From CAVTUU01 sp045804965 (GTDB taxonomy: Bacteria; Chloroflexota; Chloroflexia; Thermomicrobiales; UBA6265), in NCBI GenBank assembly GCA_045804965.1, contig JBJMMD010000039.1:1-48272 (forward strand): a stretch of 48,272 nt of DNA. Reading direction: 5' to 3'. Both the position numbers and the translations under genes were made by a program. Of the stretch, positions 42,124 to 48,272 are shown in pieces. A model generated the notes under the pieces. That model saw only the letters and a program-made list of their open reading frames with translations, made no database searches and had not been told where the DNA came from. Each line of letters opens with the position of its first letter. Position 1 is the first letter of the stretch.

Positions 42124-43254
42124 CTACTGCTCTGGCACCTCGCCTTCGACGCCTTCGACGAACCAGTTCATACTTAGCAACTCTTCGCCGGTCATCGCTT
42201 TGCCGTCGGTGACCTTCTCAGCCCCTTTATTGTCCTTGAGCGGGCCGGTGAAGATCGTGAAGATCGTCTCGTCGCCTGCCTTGAACTTGGCGGCCGCGTC
42301 GTCGGCCAGTTTCTTCACATCGTCCGGGACCATCGCGCCGTACGGGGAGACATCGACCACGCCGTCCTTCCAGCCACCCCAGAACTGACTCGTCTCCCAG
42401 GTTCCATCCATCACCTTCTGCACGGTGTCGATGTAGAACGGAGCCCAGATGAAGATCGGGCTGGTGAGCGCCGCTTTCGGCACTTGCTTGCTCATATCGG
42501 AGTCGTAGCCGACTCCGTACACACCCTTCGCCTCGTCGGCCTGCAGTGTCGCCGGGCTATCCTGGTGTTGGGCGGTGACATCGACGCCGCCATCGAGGAG
42601 TGCATCCGCCGCCTGCCGCTCCTTTTGCGGATCGAACCAGGTGTTCGTCCAGACTACCTTCACCGTCGCAGCCGGATTCGCTTTACGCACGCCGAGGGTG
42701 AATGAGTTGATGCCGCGCACGACCTCGGGGATACCGAAGGCGGCGACATAGCCGATCTTGTTCGTCTTGGTCATCTTGCCGGCGATGAGACCAGTGACAT
42801 AGCGCGGCTCCTCGATCTTGGCGAAACCCGTTCCCATGTTCTTGGCCGTCTTGTAGCCGGAGATGTGGACGAAGATGGTGTCCGGGAAGTCCTTGGCGAC
42901 GTTGAACGTCGGATCCATGAATCCGAACGAGGTCGTGAAGATGAGCTTGTAACCCTTTTGCGCGAATTCACGAATCGCGCGCTCGGCCTCGGACGGTGTC
43001 TCGGGAATGTTCTCGATGTAGGCCGTTTCGACCTTGTCGCCAAAGTGGGCCTCGACCGCCTTGCGGCCGTCGTCGTGGGCTTTTGTCCAGCCGTCGTCGC
43101 TGACCGGACCAACGTAGACAAACGCAACCTTCAGCTTCTCGTCTTGGGCCAGTGCCCGGAGTACGCTGCCCTGGACCACCGCGCTGCTGATCACAACTGC
43201 GCTCAGACCTCCGACCAACGTCCGCCGGCTCAACACGATTCGCTCGTCGCTCAT
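42124..43254 (-). CDS. BMP-family nucleoside-binding protein (ABC transporter)
   Basis: The extracytoplasmic receptor of a nucleoside importer, 376 residues. The N-terminus has a Tat-type signal (LSRRTLVGGLSAVVISSAVV). The mature part shows KVAFVYVGPVSDDGWTKAHD, YKLIFTTSFGFMDP, FVHISGYKTAKNMG, VTAQHQDSP and GVGYDSDM, all characteristic of BMP/NupN/PnrA proteins. The operon of its ATPase and permeases (34132-37778) lies about 4.3 kb away, separated by unrelated genes. GGAGGAA precedes ATG 43254. Confidence 0.92.
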   Translation of the reverse strand: MSDERIVLSRRTLVGGLSAVVISSAVVQGSVLRALAQDEKLKVAFVYVGPVSDDGWTKAHDDGRKAVEAHFGDKVETAYIENIPETPSEAERAIREFAQKGYKLIFTTSFGFMDPTFNVAKDFPDTIFVHISGYKTAKNMGTGFAKIEEPRYVTGLIAGKMTKTNKIGYVAAFGIPEVVRGINSFTLGVRKANPAATVKVVWTNTWFDPQKERQAADALLDGGVDVTAQHQDSPATLQADEAKGVYGVGYDSDMSKQVPKAALTSPIFIWAPFYIDTVQKVMDGTWETSQFWGGWKDGVVDVSPYGAMVPDDVKKLADDAAAKFKAGDETIFTIFTGPLKDNKGAEKVTDGKAMTGEELLSMNWFVEGVEGEVPEQ

Positions 43255-43329
43255 TCGATTCCTCCACGTTCCATTGCCGGATGCCCGTCACGATCCGGCC
43301 CCGCGACCGGACTGTTTCCTCAAGACCCG

Positions 43330-43740
43330 TTACCCGCGCTCGAATAGGATATCCTGCGCCCCCTCCCAAACAACACGCCGTCCAACTTCTTGAAGCTGTT
43401 CGCGCCCCTCGAGGATCGTCAAAAAGTGATTCCCAGCGAGTTGGCCGAGCTTGCTCGCGAAGCAGGTTGCACCATAGGGAAAGAGAATCTCCGTTTCGCT
43501 GAAGCCTCCCTGGTGGAAGAGGATCTCGCCCGGCGCCGGGTAGCTCGTGGGATTCTCATAGCCAACCTCGAGCTTGAACTCGCCCAATGGAATCCACCCC
43601 GACTCGCCGCTCCACCGCGCCTGAATGAGCTTTTGCCGATACGGCAGCAACTGCACAAACGCCGCGCACGTCGCCGGCGCCGCCTCTTCCTCAAGCTTCG
43701 CCATGAACGCCAAATCGTTCCCGACCACGATCTTGAGCAT
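43330..43740 (-). CDS. DUF3830 (cyclophilin-like) protein
   Basis: A 136-residue soluble protein of the DUF3830 family, which has a cyclophilin-like barrel. EEEAAPATCAAFVQLLPYRQ, QARWSGESGWIPLG, ENPTSYPAPGEILFH and PYGATCFASKLGQLAGNHFL fit this. It ends 75 bases before the BMP gene and lies downstream of xanthine dehydrogenase. DUF3830 genes often sit next to amidase or hydantoinase-like catabolic genes, so a role in nitrogen-heterocycle breakdown is plausible but unproven. Confidence 0.8.
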   Translation of the reverse strand: MLKIVVGNDLAFMAKLEEEAAPATCAAFVQLLPYRQKLIQARWSGESGWIPLGEFKLEVGYENPTSYPAPGEILFHQGGFSETEILFPYGATCFASKLGQLAGNHFLTILEGREQLQEVGRRVVWEGAQDILFERG

Positions 43741-43779
43741 CTGTCTTTGATTATCTCCTCACCCAAACTCAGCGGCTGA

Positions 43780-43960
43780 CGCGGGGCTAAATTCACCCAG
43801 CGGGTACTCGGCGCGCTCATAACCAAAGCCCTTTGCAGAGGGCTCAACGTGCTCCGGCAATGCAAGCAAGGGGGCCAGCCGAACCGATCAAAGCGAGCCG
43901 GTCTTTAGCCGGCTTTGTTTCTGAGCCCGGGGATTGATCCCCGGGCACGCGGCGGAGCCG
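43780..43960. repeat. Repeat block overlapping the end of the xanthine dehydrogenase gene
   Basis: Contains GCGGGGCTAAATTCACCC, AAGCCCTTTGCAGAGGGCTC, CCGGTCTTTAGCCGGCTTTG and the palindrome GCCCGGGGATTGATCCCCGGG (43926-43946). The last part supplies the terminal codons of the molybdenum subunit gene. Related to 40905-41115 and 46205-46330. Confidence 0.68.
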
Positions 43961-46181
43961 CATATTCATCACCGCCCGCCATCAACCCCTGCAACATCCG
44001 CTCCGGCGTCATCGGCTGCTCGCTGAGCCAGACGCCGGTTGCGTCGTGAATCGCGGCCGCGACCGCCGCCGTAAAGGGCACGAGCGGCATTTCCGCCACG
44101 CCGCGGGCGCCGTATGGTCCGTTCGGATCCGCAAGCTCAAGAATAACCGGGATGATCTCGACCGGCATGTCCAACGACGTTGGCAATAAATAGGTGCTGA
44201 AGTAGGGCGTCAACACGTGTCCATCTTTGACTTGGAAGTTTTCGAGCAACGCGTACCCCAGCGCCTGCGCCAGACACCCTTCGATCTGGGCTTCGACCTG
44301 CTGCCGGTTGATCGCCTTGCCGACGTCGTGGGCGCTAATGATCGTCAGCACCTGGACCTGGCCGGTGAGGAGATTGACTTCGACTTCGACTGCTTGCGCG
44401 GAATAGCCATAGCAATAGTTCGGAATGCCCGCGCCGGTTTCTGAATCGAGTGGTGTTGTTGCCGGCGGCCGGAATTGCACGGTCGCGTCGACCTGGAGAT
44501 CGTCGGTATTGCGCCACTTTTCGAGCGCGGCGATGGCGGCGTCGCTGACTGCCCTGCCGCCCATCAGGGTCATGCGCGAGGCCGAGGCGCTGCCCGCGTT
44601 GGGCGCTTCGCTGCTGTCGTCGGTCACCATTCGCACGCGCGCGGTTGGCAACCCGAGCCGCTCCGCCGCGATCTGGCGCAGGATTGTGTGCGCGCCCTGG
44701 CCGACATCGGCTGCGCCGACGCGGACGACCGCCTCTTCAAGATCACCCTGACCGGACAATTCGACGGTAGCCGTCGCTTGCTCGGGGAACCCGAAGGAAT
44801 ATCCAACGTTCTTGATGCCGCAGGCGAGCCCAACGCCCCGGCGAAGATGCGGCGCCGGATGCCGGTCGGCGTAAGACATTCCCACTCCCGGCACTGCGCT
44901 CCACCCTCTCCCCACCGGGGAAAGGTCTCCCCAGCGCCGGTGCGACTCTTCGACGCAGGCATCCAGCACCTCGCGGATGCTCACGCCCTCGGGCAGCGGT
45001 CGTTGCGTCGATTCCAGGCTCCCTTCGCGGTAGAGGTTTATGCGCCGGATGTCGACTACGTCGATATCGAGCGCTTCCGCCAGGCGATTGACCATCGACT
45101 CCGCCGCGAACTGCGCTTGCGGCGCGCCGAATCCGCGGAACGCGCCGCACGGCACATTGTTGGTGTAGACGGCGTAGCCATCGACGGCGATGTTGTCGAC
45201 GTCGTAACAGCCGTTGGCGAAGATGGTCGCGACTTTGGTGACTTCAACGCTGGTCGAGGCGTAGGCCCCGCCGTCGGCCACGATCTCTGCTTCGACAGCG
45301 GTGATCTTGCCCTCGCGCGTCGCGCCCCAGCGGGTTTTGATCCGCATCGGGTGCCGTTTGTGGTGCGCAATGATCGATTCCTCGCGGCTCCAGATCATCG
45401 CCACCGGTTGTCGCAGCTTCCAGGCGGCAAGCGCGAGCAGGTGTTGAATCGAAAGGTCTTCGCGCCCGCCAAACGCCCCGCCGATCGCGGCGTAGCGGAC
45501 GACAACGTCCTCCTCCGGAAGTTGCAGCACCGCCGCAACCTGCTTTCGATCCTCGTGCAACCACTGCCCGGCGGTCTCGACGATCACCCGTCCTTGCGCG
45601 TCGACGTGCGCCGTTCCGGCTTCGGGCTGGAGGTAGGCGTGCTCCTGCCAGGAGGTCGAAAACTCCCCATCGAGCACAACGTCCGCTTCGGCGAAACCCT
45701 TCGTAACATCGCCCTTACGAATCGGGCGATGAAGCAGGATGTTCGTACCCAGCGCCTCATGCACGAGCGGCGAGCCCGGACTCATCGCTGCCCGGGGATC
45801 GGTCACCGCCGCCAAATCGTCGTACGCAACGCGGACCAACTCGGCTCCGGCTGCGGCCGCTTCCGCGGTCTCCGCGACCACCAGCGCCACCTTATCGCCC
45901 TCGAACCGCACGTTGTCGGAGCAGAGCACCGGCTGGTCATGATCAATCAGCCCGAAGGCGTTGTAGGGCACATCGGCCGCCGTCAGCACCGCGACAACAC
46001 CAGGCAGTGCCAGGGCATCACCGGCGTCGATCGCGAGGATACGCGCGTGCGGACGACCGGCGAACACCACTTTCAGGTGCAACATGCCGGGTTGAATGAG
46101 ATCGCCTGGATACCGGGTTTCGCCCGTGACCTTGCCCAATGCGTCCTGCCGAGGGAGGGCCGCACCGATGAGGGCGGTCAT
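43905..46181 (-). CDS. Xanthine dehydrogenase, molybdopterin-binding subunit
   Basis: The catalytic subunit of a xanthine dehydrogenase-family hydroxylase, 758 residues. RQDALGKVTGETRYPGDL starts the family fold. Mo-cofactor motifs are AIGGAFGGRED, PCGAFRGFGAPQAQFAAE, VGAADVGQGAHTILRQIAAE and the catalytic Glu in ARGVAEMPLVPFTAAVAAA. Between EESHRRWGD and HLRRGVGLACG lie about 25 residues encoded by a dispersed repeat, and the tail RGSIPGLRNKAG is also repeat-encoded. The fused FAD/Fe-S subunit gene is 172 bases upstream. Substrate is taken as xanthine or hypoxanthine from the purine context; CO dehydrogenase-like and nicotinate-like relatives cannot be fully excluded. Confidence 0.88.
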   Translation of the reverse strand: MTALIGAALPRQDALGKVTGETRYPGDLIQPGMLHLKVVFAGRPHARILAIDAGDALALPGVVAVLTAADVPYNAFGLIDHDQPVLCSDNVRFEGDKVALVVAETAEAAAAGAELVRVAYDDLAAVTDPRAAMSPGSPLVHEALGTNILLHRPIRKGDVTKGFAEADVVLDGEFSTSWQEHAYLQPEAGTAHVDAQGRVIVETAGQWLHEDRKQVAAVLQLPEEDVVVRYAAIGGAFGGREDLSIQHLLALAAWKLRQPVAMIWSREESIIAHHKRHPMRIKTRWGATREGKITAVEAEIVADGGAYASTSVEVTKVATIFANGCYDVDNIAVDGYAVYTNNVPCGAFRGFGAPQAQFAAESMVNRLAEALDIDVVDIRRINLYREGSLESTQRPLPEGVSIREVLDACVEESHRRWGDLSPVGRGWSAVPGVGMSYADRHPAPHLRRGVGLACGIKNVGYSFGFPEQATATVELSGQGDLEEAVVRVGAADVGQGAHTILRQIAAERLGLPTARVRMVTDDSSEAPNAGSASASRMTLMGGRAVSDAAIAALEKWRNTDDLQVDATVQFRPPATTPLDSETGAGIPNYCYGYSAQAVEVEVNLLTGQVQVLTIISAHDVGKAINRQQVEAQIEGCLAQALGYALLENFQVKDGHVLTPYFSTYLLPTSLDMPVEIIPVILELADPNGPYGARGVAEMPLVPFTAAVAAAIHDATGVWLSEQPMTPERMLQGLMAGGDEYAAPPRARGSIPGLRNKAG
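44905..44940. repeat. CCTCTCCCC repeat element inside the molybdenum subunit gene
   Basis: CTCCACCCTCTCCCCACCGG followed by GGAAAGGTCTCCCC matches the CTCTCCC family of 31471-31620 and 47752-47870 and has the CCCC/GGGG hairpin of such elements. On the minus strand it encodes GDLSPVGRGW and its flanks encode SAVPGVGM, without breaking the frame. Confidence 0.68.
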
Positions 46182-46186
46182 GGCGC

Positions 46187-46335
46187 GTCATCCTGAGCGC
46201 GCTCGAGATCCCCGGACTGAAGTCCGAGGCTAAGACAACGAAGTCCCTCCGGGACTGAACTCGGACCCCGTTGGCCAGGTTTCATATTGAGTCCCCGCAG
46301 GGACTTCGTCGTATCAGTTCCGCACTTCCGTGCGG
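46187..46335. repeat. CGTCATCCTGAGCG and GGACTGAAGTCC repeats
   Basis: 46187 begins GCGTCATCCTGAGCG. It is followed by CCCCGGACTGAAGTCCGAGG, CTAAGACAACGAAGTCCC, TCCGGGACTGAA and an inverted copy GAGTCCCCGCAGGGACTTCG at 46290. The block fills the gap between the two xanthine dehydrogenase subunit genes. Confidence 0.7.
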
Positions 46336-46353
46336 CGTTCGCGGCGCGAACGC

Positions 46354-47739
46354 TCATGGCGCGGCTCCGACGCTCAGCACTGCATCAAGAATTTTTCGGT
46401 ATCCGGTGCAGCGGCAGATGTTACCGCTCAACGCAACCTGCACCTCGGTCGTGTCCGGCCTGGGCCGTTCTTCGAGAAGTTTCGCGCCCGCCATGATCAT
46501 CCCGGGGATGCAATAGCCGCACTGGACGGCGGCGTGGTCGATGAAGGCCTGCTGCAGGGGGTGGAGCGCGCTTCCGGCCAGGCCTTCAATCGTCGTGACC
46601 TCGGCGTTGTGCGCTTGCGGAGCCGGGACAAGACAGGACATCACCGCCTGCCCATCGAGCCAGACTGTGCACGCTCCGCATTCGCCTTCGGCGCAACCTT
46701 CCTTGGTACCCGCCAGACCGGCATGTTCCCGGACGGCATCGAGCAACGTCGTGTTCTGGGCGCCCGCAAGCTCAACCGCCCGGCCGTTGATTCGTGTCCT
46801 GATCACACCGTCGAACGGCGCGCCATCGTGATGTTGGCCATTGCCCGTATCGAGCAACACCGGCTGGGATGGGAATCCCTCCCGTTCGGTTCCTTGCGCG
46901 ATCCGTTCCAGACCGTGCGCGACGAGGTTTTCAAGCGTCATCAAGCGGTACCCGGCCGTGCCGCGCACATCGTCGATCGGCGCAACCGCTTCCCGCGCCA
47001 ACCGGCCCGCCGCGCGACAGACGTCCGCTTCAAGCCGCCTGCCGACCAAGAAAGACTCGGCATCGCTTGCCCGAACGATGACCGGCGCGAGACTGCCGAG
47101 CGCGATCCGGGCGTCGCGCACAATGGCGCCGTCGAAGCTCACGACAAAGGCGATATCAATCACCGAAATCGCTTGTGCCCGCCGCAACCCGAGCTTCAAG
47201 AAGAGTCCGCGCTGCGACGGCTGCAGGGCCGGGAAGCGAATCTCGCGGATCAGCTCATTCGGGCGGAGAACCGTCTTCCGAAATCCCTCGTAGAACTCCG
47301 CCAACGGGTCTCTACGCTCGCCTTCGATGCTGGCGAGCGTCAGCTCGGCGCCGAGCGCGATCAGCGGCGTGATCGTGTCATTGGCGGGAGAGGCGGTGAC
47401 GAGATTGCCGGCGATAGTCGCCCGCGTCCTCAACTGCGGCGCGCCGACCTCCCAGCACGCCTGAGCCAGCGGCAACGCCCGTTCGACGCAGAGTTTGGAC
47501 GCGACGATGTCGTTGTGCGTCGTTAACGCCCCCAGCACTATCGTGCCGTTCTCTTCCCGGATCGCATTCAGACCGGGCAGCCGTGTGATATCGATCAGGG
47601 TCGACGTCGGCCGGATTCCGCGCGACAGCTCGACGACCAGATCGGTTCCGCCCGCGACGATCCGCGCCTGCCCCGCGTGCTCGTCGAGCAACCGCAGCCC
47701 AGTTTCAACATCCGTCGGTTGAAAATAGCGCTCCCACAC
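46354..47739 (-). CDS. Xanthine dehydrogenase fused FAD-binding and 2Fe-2S subunit
   Basis: A 461-residue fusion of two electron-transfer subunits. Residues 1-290 form the FAD domain (ARIVAGGTDLVVELSRG, TRATIAGNLVTASPANDT). After a short linker, residues 310-461 form the iron-sulfur subunit: GCAEGECGACTVWLDG binds the plant-type 2Fe-2S, and CGYCIPGMIMA with NICRCTGYRKI the second. The order FAD then Fe-S is the reverse of XdhA and of eukaryotic enzymes. GTG 47739 with GAGGGA upstream is chosen; the longer frame to 47811 translates a repeat element. The molybdenum subunit gene follows. Confidence 0.9.
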   Translation of the reverse strand: MWERYFQPTDVETGLRLLDEHAGQARIVAGGTDLVVELSRGIRPTSTLIDITRLPGLNAIREENGTIVLGALTTHNDIVASKLCVERALPLAQACWEVGAPQLRTRATIAGNLVTASPANDTITPLIALGAELTLASIEGERRDPLAEFYEGFRKTVLRPNELIREIRFPALQPSQRGLFLKLGLRRAQAISVIDIAFVVSFDGAIVRDARIALGSLAPVIVRASDAESFLVGRRLEADVCRAAGRLAREAVAPIDDVRGTAGYRLMTLENLVAHGLERIAQGTEREGFPSQPVLLDTGNGQHHDGAPFDGVIRTRINGRAVELAGAQNTTLLDAVREHAGLAGTKEGCAEGECGACTVWLDGQAVMSCLVPAPQAHNAEVTTIEGLAGSALHPLQQAFIDHAAVQCGYCIPGMIMAGAKLLEERPRPDTTEVQVALSGNICRCTGYRKILDAVLSVGAAP

Positions 47740-47751
47740 GGCGAGCGTTCC

Positions 47752-47870
47752 CTCACCCCCAATCCCCTCTCCCGTGCGCGGGAGAGGGGCCTCCCGTCGC
47801 GGCTCAAGCAATTTCGTGCCCTCGCCCTCGCAAGGGAGGGGGTGGCCCGCAGGGCCGGGTGAGGGAATTC
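47752..47870. repeat. CCTCACCCCC / CTCTCCCGTGCGCGGGAGAG repeat
   Basis: Contains CCCTCACCCCCAATCCCCTC, the palindrome CTCTCCCGTGCGCGGGAGAG (47768-47787), and GGAGGGGGTGGCCCGCAGGG followed by GGTGAGGG. It directly precedes the start of the fused subunit gene, so its promoter and leader lie in or behind the repeat. Confidence 0.75.
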
Positions 47871-48131
47871 AAGTCTAACGCAGGGCCACTGTAGCGGGCA
47901 TCACCAGGACTATATGAAAGGAGCTATCTCTGGATTGCAACGGCACCTCAGTGGCACCTTCATTGCATAAGGGAGGTATGGACTCGGCATTCGTGACCGC
48001 GGAATTGTGACCGTGGTCTGCCTATCGCTTTCGGGCTCCGTGTGTCAGATTGTTCCTTTCTAAGAGGACTCTTGCCGAGTCGAGTTTCGGTTTGACACGC
48101 GTCCTGTTTGTTCATCGAGGAGGATGGAAGC
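47871..48131. other. Intergenic region before the last gene
   Basis: About 260 bases. An AAGGGAGGT directly before ATG 47978 opens only a 10-codon frame. TTTGACACG near 48102 resembles a -35 box, but no matching -10 is seen 17 bases on. No other feature was recognised. Confidence 0.4.
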
Positions 48132-48272
48132 ATGAAGTTGCGACTGACATCACTGGCGCTGCTCGTGGCGCTGCTCGGCGCGTTTGTGCTCGCGCCAATG
48201 AGCGCGAGGGCGCAGCCGCAGACCACCGCAGCGGTGCCAATTCCCATAACTGGCACCTTCCCAGATTTGTTG
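48132..48272 (+). CDS. Start of a secreted protein (3' partial)
   Basis: ATG 48132 follows GAGGAGGATGG with good spacing. The 47 visible codons run to the window edge without a stop. They encode a classic Sec signal peptide: MKLRL, then hydrophobic LALLVALLGAFVLAP and a cleavage site at SARA-QP. The mature part begins QPQTTAAVPIPITGTFPD. The family cannot be named from so little. Confidence 0.75.
   Translation, partial: MKLRLTSLALLVALLGAFVLAPMSARAQPQTTAAVPIPITGTFPDLL

Noticed and set aside
44475..46196. 573-codon open frame on the plus strand
   Set aside because: It lies antisense to the xanthine dehydrogenase gene, which has all family motifs; high-GC codon structure produces such shadows.

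Overview
The window reads as a high-GC bacterial chromosome, most likely Chloroflexota near Thermomicrobia. This is inferred from secreted proteins with Thr-Pro 'TPT' linkers, a SufCBDSU system with SufU, a RuMP operon, a membrane-bound ferritin MbfA and many dispersed hairpin repeats between genes. No rRNA, tRNA, CRISPR array, transposase or phage gene was seen. Genes are dense, but the window holds several decaying loci and about a dozen repeat-filled gaps.

Region 1 (1-10.2 kb): the 3' part of a secreted glycosidase/metallophosphoesterase, then a cyanophycin locus with an intact cyanophycinase and a wrecked cyanophycin synthetase. Next come a regulator relic, an ABC exporter whose ATPase is cut by an in-frame TAG, a TauE/DUF1634 pair, a KimA-like APC transporter and an orphan antitoxin relic.

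Region 2 (10.4-12.6 kb): two convergent secreted-protein genes, a CAP-domain protein and a CTPGFWK-type protein with a one-base frameshift, share a hairpin terminator.

Region 3 (13.1-22.4 kb): an iron-sulfur block. A strong promoter drives a Fur-family regulator, followed by sufC, sufB, a DUF5990 gene, sufD, sufS, sufU, a Rieske protein and a phosphotransferase. A ferritin/VIT iron exporter (mbfA) faces them. Regulator, Fe-S assembly and iron efflux lie side by side.

Region 4 (22.6-30.3 kb): a MarR-controlled DHA2 efflux pump with a clear promoter/operator. Then a tight four-gene operon encodes hexulose-6-phosphate synthase, a HAD phosphatase, phosphohexuloisomerase and cupin phosphoglucose isomerase, with ATGA overlaps at two of the three junctions. 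A methyltransferase, an unknown protein and a secreted hydrolase follow.

Region 5 (30.4-47.8 kb): largely purine uptake and catabolism. It has a divergent phosphoribosyltransferase-like protein, an 8-oxoguanine deaminase, a nucleoside ABC transporter (ATPase and two permeases), its BMP binding protein 4-5 kb away, DUF3830, and a xanthine dehydrogenase made of a fused FAD/2Fe-2S subunit and a molybdenum subunit. Interleaved are a proline iminopeptidase, an epoxide hydrolase, a transglutaminase-like gene broken by a TAG, and an ArsR/SRPBCC pair. The window ends inside a new secreted-protein gene.

The most unusual signals are repeat elements captured in-frame inside the xanthine dehydrogenase genes, the RuMP operon with its embedded HAD phosphatase, the one-sided decay of the cyanophycin locus, and the nonsense or frameshift lesions in otherwise well-kept genes.
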